Assembly (NCBI GenBank): GCA_937625935.1
Contig: OW569364.1
Span: 124,001-188,000, forward strand
Direction of reading: 5' to 3'
Length of the DNA stretch: 64,000 nucleotides
Source: Tetramitus jugosus
Lineage: Eukaryota > Heterolobosea > Eutetramitea > Acrasida > Vahlkampfiidae
Part shown: piece after piece, positions 19,516 to 30,071 of the stretch
Layout: each line of letters opens with the position of its first letter
Position numbering within the stretch: the first letter of the stretch is position 1
The notes under the pieces: generated by a model
The model's database searches: none
Told to the model about the DNA's origin: nothing
Seen by the model: the letters and a program-made list of their open reading frames with translations, nothing else
Translations under genes and position numbers: made by a program

Positions 19516-21059
19516 ATGGTAAAGCTTGATGCGTCAAATCTGAGATACTTGTCAAATGATGAGTTTAGAGTGTTGGTGGCTGTGGAAATGGGTATGCGTA
19601 ATCACTCCCTTGTTCCTACTCCACTTATTGAGAGAATTGCTTGTTTGAGACATGGTGGTGTTAGTAAGCTTTTGGGCAATCTTTTGAAATTCAAGTTGTT
19701 GCATCATGATGCCAAACGATGTATGTAATAGCATATTCTTTGAGGGCGCCGCTCACATTTTTCCGATATGTTTTGGCGCCAAAAATGTTCATCTACAGAA
19801 AGAGCAACAAAAAAAGCTTACACCACTTTTTGAATGCTAAAAATCATATAGACGATGGATATCACTTGACCTACCCTGGTTATGACTACTTGTCATTGAA
19901 AACTTTTATGAAGAGAGGCACAGTGTATGGTCTTGGTCGTCAAATTGGTATTGGTAAGGAATCTGACATTTACTGTGCTGTTACTCCTGATCAAGAACAA
20001 CAAATTGTCATCAAGTTCCATCGATTGGGCAGAGTAAGCTTCAAAACCATTAAACAAAACAGAGATTATCTCAAGGGCAGAAAATCAACCAATTGGCTCT
20101 ACTGTTCTCGTCTCAGTGCACTCAAGGAATATGCATTTATGAAGGCACTGTACGAAACTGGAGAAATACCTACACCAAGACCACTGGACCAGAATCGTCA
20201 TTGTGTCTGTATGGAATGGATCGATGGTTCCGTTCTGTATCAAATCAGAGAACTCACTGATCCATTGGCAACGATGAAGGAATGTTTGGATTTGATTGTG
20301 AGATTGGCAGAATATGGATTGATTCATGGTGATTTTAATGAGTTTAATTTGTTGGTGAAACATGATGATGAAAAAATTGTTGTGATTGATTTCCCACAAA
20401 TGGTGTCCACTTCGCACAGAAATGCAGAAATGTACTTTGACAGAGATATTGAGTGTATACATGCGTTCTTTGAGAAGAAGTTTGGTGTGACGTATGATTA
20501 TTGGCCAAATTTGGAAGATATTACGAAATCGAAATCGATTGATGTTGAATTGGCTGCCAGTGGTTTCTCAAAGGAACACGCTGATGAGTTTGACAAGATT
20601 CAGGAAGAGTTGGCCGAAGAAGAAGGAGGCGAAAATAGTTCCAGCGAAGAGGAAGAGAGCGATGATGAAGAGAATGTTGAGGAGACTGAGAATGCCGATG
20701 GAACAAATTATAATATTAATGAAGAGGCTATTGTGTTCGCTGGTGGTGCAGAACAGAATGAAAAGACCGAAGCAAAGGACAGTGAAAATTCTGAGGACGG
20801 TGATGAAGTAGAATCGTCCGAACAACCAAAAGAATCAGAAGAAAACAATGAAGATGAAGATGAGCAAACAACTAATACTGAAACCAAAAAACGAAGAAAG
20901 ACGAAGGGCATAGATGAAGAAGACATCAAGAACAAAGTGCGGCGAATTCTTCACCAAAGACAAATCCGAAAGGACAATGTCATGAAGGCTGCAAAGAGAA
21001 ATGTCCAAAAGGGCAGCGAAAAGAGAAAAATTAGAAATGCTCTAAATGATGAATGGTAA
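19516..21059 (+). CDS. RIOK2: RIO2 serine/threonine kinase
   Basis: Exons 19516-19720 and 19852-21059 join to 470 residues. The N-terminal winged helix (LRYLSNDEFRVLVAVEMGM, LRHGGVSKLLGNL) is diagnostic of RIO2. The kinase part has the nucleotide loop IGIGKESDIY, the catalytic loop GLIHGDFNEFNLL and the metal motif VIDFPQMVS. After about residue 330 comes a long Glu/Asp/Ser-rich tail ending in basic nuclear-type signals (KKRRKTKG, KRKIRNALNDEW). RIO2 acts in late 40S ribosome maturation. The 131-base intron contains the perfect palindrome TTTTGGCGCCAAAA. The start is the first ATG after a leader. Confidence 0.93.
19771..19784. promoter_or_regulatory. E2F-like palindrome inside the RIO2 intron
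   Basis: A perfect 14-base palindrome, TTTTGGCGCCAAAA, lies in the only intron of RIO2, and a GGGCGCCGC lies about 30 bases before it. The sequence equals two overlapping TTTTGGCGC half-sites. Whether it binds protein or forms RNA structure is unknown. Confidence 0.3.
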
Positions 21060-21122
21060 ATAAAATTCCTATTTCCAACAATCATAAAAGAAAGGATATT
21101 GATATCGTGAACCATTCGCCTT

Positions 21123-22603
21123 TTATTTCTCCTTGCTGGTTTGTGTCTTCTTATCCTTGGTGGACAGACTAGACAAAATATCGTACATTAGACCAACAAA
21201 CACGAGCAACACACCAATCCATTCCCAGGATCCCATCTCATGACCGTACCAAAATACAGAGAACAAAATGGTAAAGAACTTTCTAGTGGTTGTCACAATC
21301 GAGCACACCAGTGGTGAATAGCTAGCAATACACCAGAAAATGAAAATCTGTCCAGTGGCCATACAAACAGCAAAAATAGCAATATCGGTGATAATCTCTG
21401 GATAAGCAAAGCAAAATGACACTGCAGGTACCAACTGTTGCGAGATCATTAGAGCAACACCAACAAAGAACACTGCAAAAGTGTTCATGTACAACATCAT
21501 TTCATCGGCAGTCGGCTTACTTTCTCTGCTTTGCATCATGGATTGAATTGCATTTGTAAATCCATCACTAAATAATGACAATAGCAACAATATCAATCCA
21601 TAAGTGTTGTTATCATTGTAGTTGGTGCTCTTCTTGCCAGATGACTGGATATGAACAACAAGTGTGTGAATCATCATGTTGTTTGAATCATAAAATCAAA
21701 AATGTGTAGGTGTTGATACATACGAATCGAGAGAGCATAAAAACAGAGATACCAATACTGAGGAACAAAACAGACACATATCTCGACAATGGATACGCCT
21801 TTTTTGCAATCAAAACACCAAGTGCCATCACTGGAATGGATTTGCATGATTTTGCAAGCACTTGAGTTGGGTAATTGACATAGACCAATGCTGCATTGCT
21901 GCAAACAAATGCAAGAACGTAGGCAAATGAGGCCATGACATAGAACTTGATTGGCACATTGGATTTGCGCGTCTCAGAAGGGAAGAAATTCATCTTGACA
22001 TATGCTACAATGGCGTTCAATGAGCATTGAACAAATACGAGGAACAATGGAAAGTTAAAGTATTGATCATCGTTTCCATAAGGTCTTCTTGTCCTGTTTG
22101 TTGACAAAATCAATTTGTGTGAAGTGTGGTGTGGTTAGCTCTTGGTGATCTCAATTGTAAAACACAAAACGGCGCGCAAATCAGACTCCGACATGGTTTT
22201 TGTAATTGTATCCTCAAAGGAATTTGGCGCGCAAAAAGCTTTCGCGAAAAAAAATAACTTACACTCTCTCTTGATAGACAGACATGATCATGAACGAAGC
22301 ATAGATACCAGCAACACATTTACCCATATCAATAATTTGACTCAATTGACCACCTGCCAACAAACCACCACCAACACCAGTCTTTGATGATATACCAGGT
22401 GATGAAGGAGAAGTAGCAAATGGATTATTTGACTTCCTAAACGTATTCATCAATGGATCGTGGTGATTCTGCGTGTGATGATGTCTATGATCTAGAGCCC
22501 CAGTGTCAATGGTAATAAAAGTCTTGGCCTGTTGTTGTTGTTGTTGATGTGTCGCATTAGCTCCTCCTCGGTTAGTGCCCTCGCCATGATTGTTCATGTA
22601 CAT
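21123..22603 (-). CDS. SLC35B1/HUT1-type nucleotide-sugar transporter (UAA family)
   Basis: Three exons in transcript order (22603-22263, 22093-21724, 21644-21123) give 410 residues in frame. The first 80 residues are His/Gln/Asn-rich and probably cytosolic. Then come about ten spans with UAA-family landmarks: the YQERVTRRPYG segment, VFVQCSLNAIVAYV, YPTQVLAKSCKSIPVM and a late TTTRKFFTILFSVFWYGH. The Lys-rich end KKTQTSKEK suits ER retention. Homologues move UDP-galactose or ATP/ADP across the ER membrane; the substrate cannot be read from sequence. Intron 1 (169 bases) holds several GGCGCGCAAA and TTTCGCGAAA elements. Confidence 0.9.
22171..22249. promoter_or_regulatory. Cluster of GGCGCGC/TTTCGCGAAA elements in transporter intron 1
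   Basis: Within 80 bases there are GGCGCGCAAA, TTTGGCGCGCAAA and TTTCGCGAAA. These CpG-rich elements stand out in AT-rich surroundings and resemble E2F-type or DREF-like sites. They sit in an intron; the role is not known. Confidence 0.3.
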
Positions 22604-22840
22604 TGGAGTATTGTGTGTGTGTAATTGAGAAATTGTTGTTGTTGTCTTTTTGTTTTTTTGTTGTCGGGATCGTGTATGTTTGTCTTGGATTGACACGTGT
22701 CGTTGTTATTGAAATGATTGAACCATTGAATCCATGTTCAATCGGAGTATTGTTAACTGAGAATAACTGCCGCTGCAGAGTATTTACAGTGATGGTTTGC
22801 TATTGAGTAATTTCTGGTGCCAGAACAAACAAATTGTGTC

Positions 22841-25525
22841 ATGTCGTTTCATCATGGCTACTTGGAAGCCAATGAGTACCACTTTAAAGATTTTGAGGGA
22901 TCTGTCGCTTATAGAACCATCGATGACAGCTATGAAGCCAAAGTGAAGCTCATAGTGACTTCTCATCACTTATTTGTCGATTTTCTTGGCAAAAATGAGA
23001 ACTTAATAAGAGGAAACAGAAACCAATGCTCATTGTTTCCCTTGTTGTTAAAAATTAGCTATTCAAGCGTTGAGAATGTCAATTTGAACACCAATGGTTC
23101 TCTGATGGAAGAAGTGACCATCCAATCGAACAAAGTTGTAGAATATAGAACGCTTGAGGAAACGAGCGTTCTAGATAGAGTGTTAATGTCCGTCATAAAT
23201 GTTGGTGCTGACTTTTTCTCATTGTTTAACAACATGAAAGTCATCTGTGGAGGAGATGAGGACGACAATCAATTGGACTCTGCCATACTTAAACACGAAC
23301 TATCGTCGATAGAAGAAGTTCTAAAACACTTGAATACCAAGAACATTAGTACTACTTATCATTCGACAGTATTTATGGTGGATCTCTATTTTAGAGACAG
23401 GGGAATGATACTCCTGGGTGATGATAGTTTGTTCTTCTTTTCATTTCGGAGTCCACTCTCTGATTTTGTTCAAGTGGAACAAGATGCGATTGTGAAGGTA
23501 GAAAAGAAGCCGTGGCGAATGCATAAGACAGCATTAGAAGTCTACTATGAGAGTGTCGCGACTGGAAGTATTTTTATTGCATTCTCTTCGGCAAAGGAAA
23601 GAGATGTATTCTACGACAAGCTCAGTGGTCTTCCCAGTGTAAAACGGAACTCATTCTCTCTAGAAGATTGTACGAAACAGTGGAGTGAGAAGTTACTAAC
23701 AAATTACGAGTATCTCATGATTCTTAATGAACGGAGTGGTAGAACTTTTCATGATATCAGTCAATATCCAATCTTTCCTTGGGTGCTTAAAGAGTTCGAG
23801 AGTTGTAAGATAGACATTTCCCATTCCAAATTTTATAGAGATTTGTCTGTCTCAATCAAAGAAAAATCAAACTTGGGATGTCTTCTCCACGCAGACAATG
23901 TTGCGAGATATCTAGGCAAGAAACATCGAATGTTGTTCTCATCGACTGATCCTTTTGTGGGATTAAATAAGGAATGGAACTTAGCCAAAAACTCAACTAC
24001 AACAATCAACGAAGTAATGCCAGAATTCTATCGCGATTCAGAATTCTATGGAAGTTGCAAGGAGGATCAGTATCCGAAGTGGGCAAAAAATAGCAGAGAG
24101 GTGATGCTAATCATGAGAGGCTCCCTAGAAAGTTCAGTAGTGAACAAAACGATTCATAGATGGATAGACAATACCTTTGGTGTCGGACAGAGGTCTAATG
24201 ATGTATATGTAGAGGATCCAATCATTAATAAGAAACCTAATGGATTGATTTCTCTATCGAGTAATCCGGAACCCTTGTTTTCGAAGAGACACCCACCGAG
24301 AGAATCTTCGAACACTTTAAACTCCAATTTTGATCAGACTAGAACCTTGAAACAACAATACGAAATAGATGTCGTTAAGAAGGATGAGCTAATCAATAAT
24401 CTTCGACAGATTGTTCAGGTGCTTGAGCAAAAGTTGGATAGGAAAAGCACTGGGGAGATTCAAACCTCCCAGAATTCAATAGATAACCCGAAGGGTACTA
24501 ATTTCCTAATGAAAGACTTATCGCCAGAGGAAGCAATATCTTCTCTAGAGAAAGAAGACAGAATAAGAGAACAACAACAGATGATAGATGAATTGGCCGA
24601 CCAGTTGTTGAGCTCTCAACTCAAATACAGTGAGTTAGAGGAAAAGTATAACACTCAAGTACTCGCTCGTGGTCGTCTCAGAGGTCATAATTCGGTAGCC
24701 AAGTGGGAATCAATGTTCAACGAATTATCAGGAAAGTATGATCAACTATACAAATCTTACAAGTGCACAGTAGAGGAAAGAAATGGACTCAAACAAAAGA
24801 ATAAGGACGCTTTATCTTCTCTTAGTAGTGCCGAGAAACAAATGACGAGAGAAGTCGGAGCACTCGAGAGTAAGTTACAACAAACGTTAAAAGAAAAGCT
24901 CACAATCTATGATAAGCAACTGGAACTGGAGAATAAGTACAATCAGTTGCAAACCGATTATCGCCAGTTAAGGATTAATATGCACTTCTTGGAACAGAAG
25001 GTTCGAGATGACACCAAAATACGAGAAAAAACTCAAAGTTTGTTGTCAGAGGCGACTCACAGAATTCCTACCTCCATAGGAATATATGGCAAACAAGAGG
25101 GAGAGATAGACTTTGATGTTAGGTCCTTGAACGACACACTATTGTCACCACCAGAGAAGATTTCTCCATTCATACGCAACAAGAGACCTGTGGTCAATAG
25201 GAGTTTTTCTTCAGTTGACGATCTGGAGACATCAGAGCTTGATTTATCTGTGCGTTCATCTTCCCCAACCTCCAGAATCTCCACCAAGTCAAGATATTCT
25301 GAACCTTCAACATTATCACGTTCTCCAATTCGAACAACTTCACCAACCATCACACGATCCCCTACTCAGAGAACTGGATCACCTTCAAATGGAGCGAGAA
25401 GACCTGCGACTTCTCCTGGAATTAATTCGAAAACTCATGTGAGTGCCAGCAAGAAGCACTCAATTGCTTCACTTCCAAAGACGCAATCAAATACTAAGGG
25501 TGCAGGAAGTCCAATATTTAAATGA
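22841..25525 (+). CDS. BEACH-domain protein with coiled-coil tail (FAN-like N-terminus)
   Basis: From the first ATG the protein has 894 residues. Residues 1-270 resemble the GRAM/PH-like part of FAN (NSMAF). Residues about 290-460 are a compact BEACH domain: YLMILNERSGRTFHDISQY with PIFPWVL, then EVMPEFYRDSEFYG, PKWAKNSREV, RGSLESSVV and HRWIDNTFGVGQ. The WD40 repeats that normally follow BEACH are absent. Instead, residues about 500-750 are coiled coil, and the last 130 are Ser/Pro/Arg-rich with repeated SPT and RSP. BEACH proteins scaffold membrane-traffic events. Loss of WD40 repeats is an observation; its effect is unknown. It converges on the dehydrogenase gene. Confidence 0.85.
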   Translation: MSFHHGYLEANEYHFKDFEGSVAYRTIDDSYEAKVKLIVTSHHLFVDFLGKNENLIRGNRNQCSLFPLLLKISYSSVENVNLNTNGSLMEEVTIQSNKVVEYRTLEETSVLDRVLMSVINVGADFFSLFNNMKVICGGDEDDNQLDSAILKHELSSIEEVLKHLNTKNISTTYHSTVFMVDLYFRDRGMILLGDDSLFFFSFRSPLSDFVQVEQDAIVKVEKKPWRMHKTALEVYYESVATGSIFIAFSSAKERDVFYDKLSGLPSVKRNSFSLEDCTKQWSEKLLTNYEYLMILNERSGRTFHDISQYPIFPWVLKEFESCKIDISHSKFYRDLSVSIKEKSNLGCLLHADNVARYLGKKHRMLFSSTDPFVGLNKEWNLAKNSTTTINEVMPEFYRDSEFYGSCKEDQYPKWAKNSREVMLIMRGSLESSVVNKTIHRWIDNTFGVGQRSNDVYVEDPIINKKPNGLISLSSNPEPLFSKRHPPRESSNTLNSNFDQTRTLKQQYEIDVVKKDELINNLRQIVQVLEQKLDRKSTGEIQTSQNSIDNPKGTNFLMKDLSPEEAISSLEKEDRIREQQQMIDELADQLLSSQLKYSELEEKYNTQVLARGRLRGHNSVAKWESMFNELSGKYDQLYKSYKCTVEERNGLKQKNKDALSSLSSAEKQMTREVGALESKLQQTLKEKLTIYDKQLELENKYNQLQTDYRQLRINMHFLEQKVRDDTKIREKTQSLLSEATHRIPTSIGIYGKQEGEIDFDVRSLNDTLLSPPEKISPFIRNKRPVVNRSFSSVDDLETSELDLSVRSSSPTSRISTKSRYSEPSTLSRSPIRTTSPTITRSPTQRTGSPSNGARRPATSPGINSKTHVSASKKHSIASLPKTQSNTKGAGSPIFK

Positions 25526-25632
25526 TCAGATCTTACTGCCAGGTTAAAGCCGTTGAAAAGAAGGCCTTAATATTATTCATTGGAAGTTCGAAATATCCAA
25601 TCTTCTTCTTGTTACAAGTTCATTGGTCAACT

Positions 25633-26691
25633 TTATTGATAATCTTCGATCAGTTTTTCGCTGACACCAATAAGTTGTTGCTGCAAAGATTTATCTTTAG
25701 CATAATGGCCGGTCTCTCTTGGCTTCAAATCATCCAAGTACAGTCCATTATAAGCGAGTGCCTTTGGTGAAGCAGCAGCAAATATGGAGGTCTGGGCACC
25801 TGCCTGAGTCGACTTGAAGAACATGAACTGAAGCAACAGATAGAATGGCACGACGAATATTCTTTTCCATAGTGGCCATTCATACACTTCACGGTCCATG
25901 TCTGATTTGATTGCTCCAGGGTGGAGTGAAACTACAACTACATTCTTTGTTCCCTCTTCTTTCAAAGTGTTTGTCAAATGCTGTGCATGGTAAATGTTGC
26001 ACAACTTTGTGAAACCATACTGTTTGAGAATACTGGCTGTCTTGATAGCACTCTTCTTCAATACAGGCAACTTTGTGTGCCTCTCAAGGTTGTCACTCGT
26101 CAACTCTGACACCATTTCGTGTGCCCCAGACGCCACAATCACCACTCTTCCGGGATCCTGTTCCGTGTTACTCTGCTTCAACAGTGGCAACAATTTCTTG
26201 GTGAGCAAGTAATGACCCAAATGATTCGTTGCGAACATTGGTTCCACACCTGTCGTCGCCTCCTCAACATTATTCGTCATGGTTGCCATTCCTGCATTGT
26301 TGATCAACACATTCAACGGCAAGTTCAATTTCTTGAAATTTTCCACAAATTGAACCACACTATCCAAATTACTCAGATCCAGTTTGAGCACCGTAATTTG
26401 ACCTCCGTTGGCACTCTTGTTTGTGTCGCGGCAATCCTGTTCAATGTCTTGTTTGGCCTTGTTGCCCTTGTCGACGGATCGAACAGCAATAATAACATGT
26501 GCACCACTCTTGACCAGTGCTCTTGCAGTGTACAGTCCAATTCCAGTGTTGCTACCAGTGACGATCACAACCTTGTTCTTCATGCTTACACTCTCATCTG
26601 TGTAGACAGTGGTCAGAGTGACATAGAGCTTGCATGCAATGGCAAACAATGGGGGAACAGCGAGAATCCAGGGCAATAGAGTATGGCTCAT
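25633..26691 (-). CDS. Short-chain dehydrogenase (retinol dehydrogenase/WWOX-like)
   Basis: The 352-residue protein begins with a hydrophobic anchor (LLPWILAVPPLFAIACKL), then an SDR domain. It has the NAD(P)-binding TGSNTGIG, the NNAG motif, a Ser in VIVASGAHE and the catalytic YGFTK. The arginine in IAVRS after beta-2 favours NADP(H). The layout matches membrane-associated retinol dehydrogenase-like SDRs. Substrate is unknown. A second SDR gene lies 0.7 kb away on the same strand, separated only by a small thioredoxin-fold gene, but the two are quite different in sequence. Confidence 0.9.
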   Translation of the reverse strand: MSHTLLPWILAVPPLFAIACKLYVTLTTVYTDESVSMKNKVVIVTGSNTGIGLYTARALVKSGAHVIIAVRSVDKGNKAKQDIEQDCRDTNKSANGGQITVLKLDLSNLDSVVQFVENFKKLNLPLNVLINNAGMATMTNNVEEATTGVEPMFATNHLGHYLLTKKLLPLLKQSNTEQDPGRVVIVASGAHEMVSELTSDNLERHTKLPVLKKSAIKTASILKQYGFTKLCNIYHAQHLTNTLKEEGTKNVVVVSLHPGAIKSDMDREVYEWPLWKRIFVVPFYLLLQFMFFKSTQAGAQTSIFAAASPKALAYNGLYLDDLKPRETGHYAKDKSLQQQLIGVSEKLIEDYQ

Positions 26692-26975
26692 TTTTATTCA
26701 GTCTTGTTTCTTGTTTGTTGGTGTTTGCTCAGAAGTTGCCATGTTCTTCCGCTCTGATAAGAAAGTTCTGATTGTGCGCAGCAATTCCGCAATGCCATGA
26801 TCTGAACTATATGGCGAATTTGAGGATTTTGTAAGGTGAAGTCAATGGAGGTTTTCTTTGTGGCTCACACTTTCGGTCCTAGTCAAGACTTAGTAGTTGA
26901 CCTCTAGGGTGCAACAGACTTATCTTTGTGCACCACCCAACAAAAATCAACAATTAGTACAAACAAAAAAAACCA

Positions 26976-27359
26976 ATGCCAATCAAGGAGCTGTCCACAC
27001 TGACTGATTTACAATTGATTTTGTCTCCATCCAACTACAATCCTCTGGGTAAGATTGTAGTGTACGTTTACGAAGAAGGATCTCCCAATCACACTGAGAT
27101 GAAAGCAACTTTGGAGCTCATTTCCCGTGAATGCCCTCACAGTCAATTCTATTGCACAAGTATGGAGATTCTGAATATGGCAGACGATTCAAACGAAATT
27201 GACTTTGTAGAGTCACTTGGCATTTTTGCATATCCAGTGTTCATTGTACGAGGCAGAGATCAGAGAAATGTACTGCAGATCTCAACTCGGATCAACCTGG
27301 TGAATTCGATGAAAAAAGTCGGTGTTCTAAAGGAGGAAGCGAACATCTCCCTGCAATAA
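26976..27359 (+). CDS. Small thioredoxin-fold-like protein
   Basis: This is a 127-residue ORF with an alternating strand/helix pattern. The segment GKIVVYVYEEGSPNHTEMKATLELI would fit strand 1 and helix 1 of a thioredoxin fold, and AYPVFIVRGRD fits the cis-proline strand. There is no CxxC, so no redox activity is expected. The assignment is by pattern only. It runs divergent from the upstream SDR, with a 284-base spacer. Confidence 0.5.
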   Translation: MPIKELSTLTDLQLILSPSNYNPLGKIVVYVYEEGSPNHTEMKATLELISRECPHSQFYCTSMEILNMADDSNEIDFVESLGIFAYPVFIVRGRDQRNVLQISTRINLVNSMKKVGVLKEEANISLQ

Positions 27360-27404
27360 AAGAAAATGAGATTCAGTTCAGAGTTTTATGATTCACCCTT
27401 GAAC

Positions 27405-28638
27405 TTAGTTCTGTTGTTGTTGTTCTGGTTGCTCAGTGTTCTCATCTGTGTTTTGATTTGTATCAGCAGAGGTCTCCAGTGGTGTTCCTCGTTGCTCAAC
27501 CAACTGCTCACTCACTCTCCACAATCGTTCAATCATATCTTCATTCTGTGCGAGTGCATTTGGCTTGGCCATTCTTGTCTGATTAAAGTACTCTCCCTTG
27601 TATTCGTTCAAATTTGGCTCTGTTGATGCCCACACGATATACTTGCTAATCTCTTCAGGTTTCTTCAGCATTCTAAATGTCTTGAGGAATTGAAGGACTT
27701 GAGGGTTTCCGAATTTGTCATAAAAGTGAGTGAGTGCAGCTCCTGGATGAATGGCATTGACAGCAATAGGAGAATTCATTGCGTCCAATGCTCTTTGAAG
27801 ACCAAAGGTGAACATAATGAGAGACATCTTGGAAAAGGCATATGCATGAGTCGAATAATACTTTAGCTCTTGTAACTGTTCCATTGTCAATGCTGGCTGA
27901 TCCTGTTGTCCTTCTTGCTGCTCAACATCTTGAGTCAAAATGGAAGGCAAGGCCAACTCTCCGTGAGGACCCTTCATTGGATTGTAAAACTCTGAAACAT
28001 CATCTGGCACATGAGAATTGAACTTTGAGGCATCATTCAAAAAGAAATGAGCCTTCGAAGTCACATTGGTAATTCTGGATTGAGCTTGATCAGTCACCGA
28101 AGATGCCATCAGAGGCAACAACAACTGTGTCAAATAGAAATGAGACAGATAGTTGACTTGAAAGTGTGTTTCAATGTTTTGAGCAGAGATTGGATTGAGA
28201 TGACGCACAGCATTGCTATCCCACATGCCAAAACCAGCATTATTAATCAAATGATGTAGCTCTCCATGCTCAGCAAGCACCTTGTCTGCTGCGAGCTTCA
28301 CCTGTGAGAGATCATTGAGATCCATGGACACAAAGTGAACATTCTTGTTTTGTGTCGCGTCTTGAATTTTGGCCACTGTTTCTGCTCCCTTGATATCGTC
28401 TCTTGTGGCACAAATGACCTTGGATCCCAAGTTGGCAAAACGAACAGCTGTAGCATAACCCTATATAGATCACAATAAGCACACAACAACGCAAAGCATG
28501 TTTTTTCTGCTTTAGCTCATGAGGACACAAAAAATCAAAAGAAATGCATACCAAACCAGAGTTAGCTCCAGTAATGAGAACTGTCCTGTTTTCTGCGCAT
28601 GCCTTTATCGTTGATAAGCCAGAGTGTTTGTTTCCCAT
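27405..28638 (-). CDS. Short-chain dehydrogenase/reductase with C-terminal extension
   Basis: Exons 28638-28552 and 28460-27405 give 380 residues. The 91-base intron splits the nucleotide motif TGANSGL/GYATA, and splicing restores it exactly. Other motifs are INNAGFG and the catalytic YAFSK, with a Ser in NVTSKAHFF. A Gln/Glu-rich insertion (about residues 215-245) and a polar tail ending in a Gln run are additions. The early Arg in CATRDD suggests NADP(H). Its substrate is not evident. Two GGCGGC boxes lie just before the start. Confidence 0.88.
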
Positions 28639-28650
28639 TTTCACACAGAT

Positions 28651-28687
28651 TTTTGGCGGCAAAACATGCAGATTTTTAGCGGCGAAA
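28651..28687. promoter_or_regulatory. Paired E2F-like boxes before the SDR start
   Basis: TTTTGGCGGCAAAA and, 8 bases further, TTTTAGCGGCGAAAT lie 13-49 bases upstream of the ATG at 28638. They share the core of the site before ORC6. Regulatory use is inferred. Confidence 0.3.
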
Positions 28688-28897
28688 TGATAATCAGATT
28701 TGTGTCAATAATACCATTTCCGGTACTTAAGACCAAACGGACACTTTACAATAGCACATTATTTCACGTTTAGCCATATCAGGACGCGTGTTGGGTTCGA
28801 GATTTGGATGGTTAGTTGGTTTTAACAACTTTTCTCTCCGGGTTGATGTGTCCCTTGTCCGTTTTGATCACCTCCACCATTCAAATAACAAATACAG

Positions 28898-29971
28898 ATG
28901 ATACCAAACGACGAAGACTCTGACAACACACGGAACACCAACGTCGTCTCACGTGAGCCATCTGATGCTGCTGCCACACAAGCACCACCGGTGGTGACAC
29001 AACAAGAGGAGGACTCTCCCAGGAACACGATTGTCACTGCTTTCGAAGGTGACCAACGAGGAAGCACAAGCAACAGCAGCACTCGAAGATCCACGACAGA
29101 CAGCACCACCAACAGCGCAAGAACAACAGTGTTTCATCTCAATGAAAGCCATAGAACACAGTCGAGAGGAAGAAAAAGAGCCTATCCAGGTCAGTCGTAC
29201 TTCAAATGGAAGGACGATTCAATCAAGCAACAACCAGTCAGCGCAAAGAAATGGAAACAACTCAGTCCTAATGACTACATCCGAAAGGCGAACACCACTG
29301 AATATCAGAGTACGAGCAGCACCAGCAACAGTAGCACCAGCATGAGTAATGACTTCAACCAAAATGCGACGAGCAGCGGGATGATTTACAGCGGAAGGGG
29401 GACACTGAGTACGACTGCTGGAATGGAAGAAAGCATGAACCGAACAAGCACAACAACGAACAATTCTGGAAGTGCTCCGCAATTGATGCAACAATCGATT
29501 GAGCAAACTGGAGGATCGGGTAGTGTCGAAATTGACTTTATTCTTGATAGAAGAGGTGCGAATGTGTTTGTGAATGAATCGAGCGACTTTTATGCAGCAC
29601 CGTTGTTGCGGCAGAATCATCAAACGAGATCAAACGTAACGTTTCAACGAGATACAGTCGAGCTATCAGTATCCCCTCCACTCCCTTCTCTTCAAACATG
29701 GCAGGAGCCACAACCAACTAGGATATTTTCCCAACAATCGAACTCTGGGGTATATGAGAGAAGTGAGCTCCTGAGCTCTCGAATGCCAAATGATTTAAAA
29801 GAGGGAGCTGCTATGAATGAAGGAATCACCACGTCAACCAATCAAATGCGCACTGTGGTTCGACGAGAAGAACCCGAACCAACACAAGAAAATGAGCAGG
29901 AGAAAAAGAGACGGAGATTGGAACGAATAGCGATCAAAAATTTACTAAACTATGATAATAATTCTGACTAA
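28898..29971 (+). CDS. Disordered Ser/Thr/Asn/Gln-rich protein
   Basis: The 357-residue ORF begins at an ATG after a spacer. The first 80 and the middle 150 residues are low in complexity (Ser, Thr, Asn, Arg). Two segments look more conserved: KRAYPGQSYFKWKDDSIK followed by KKWKQLSPNDYIRKA, and VEIDFILDRRGANVFV. The end has a strong basic nuclear signal (KKRRRLERIAIKNLL). Codon structure is convincing, since the frame is open over more than 1 kb with normal amino-acid use. I recognise no family; a nuclear regulator is a guess. Confidence 0.6.
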   Translation: MIPNDEDSDNTRNTNVVSREPSDAAATQAPPVVTQQEEDSPRNTIVTAFEGDQRGSTSNSSTRRSTTDSTTNSARTTVFHLNESHRTQSRGRKRAYPGQSYFKWKDDSIKQQPVSAKKWKQLSPNDYIRKANTTEYQSTSSTSNSSTSMSNDFNQNATSSGMIYSGRGTLSTTAGMEESMNRTSTTTNNSGSAPQLMQQSIEQTGGSGSVEIDFILDRRGANVFVNESSDFYAAPLLRQNHQTRSNVTFQRDTVELSVSPPLPSLQTWQEPQPTRIFSQQSNSGVYERSELLSSRMPNDLKEGAAMNEGITTSTNQMRTVVRREEPEPTQENEQEKKRRRLERIAIKNLLNYDNNSD

Positions 29972-30071
29972 CAGAACTCTCATTAAAGAAACTCTCTCGT
30001 TTATTGTTTGCATTCTAGAATGGTAGATTGTCGTTTAGCCCTTCAAAATTGACTGATCACACATACATGCT

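Noticed and set aside
25633-28638. The two SDR genes as a recent tandem duplication
   Set aside because: They share only family motifs; one has a membrane anchor, the other an intron and a polar tail, so recent duplication is unlikely.
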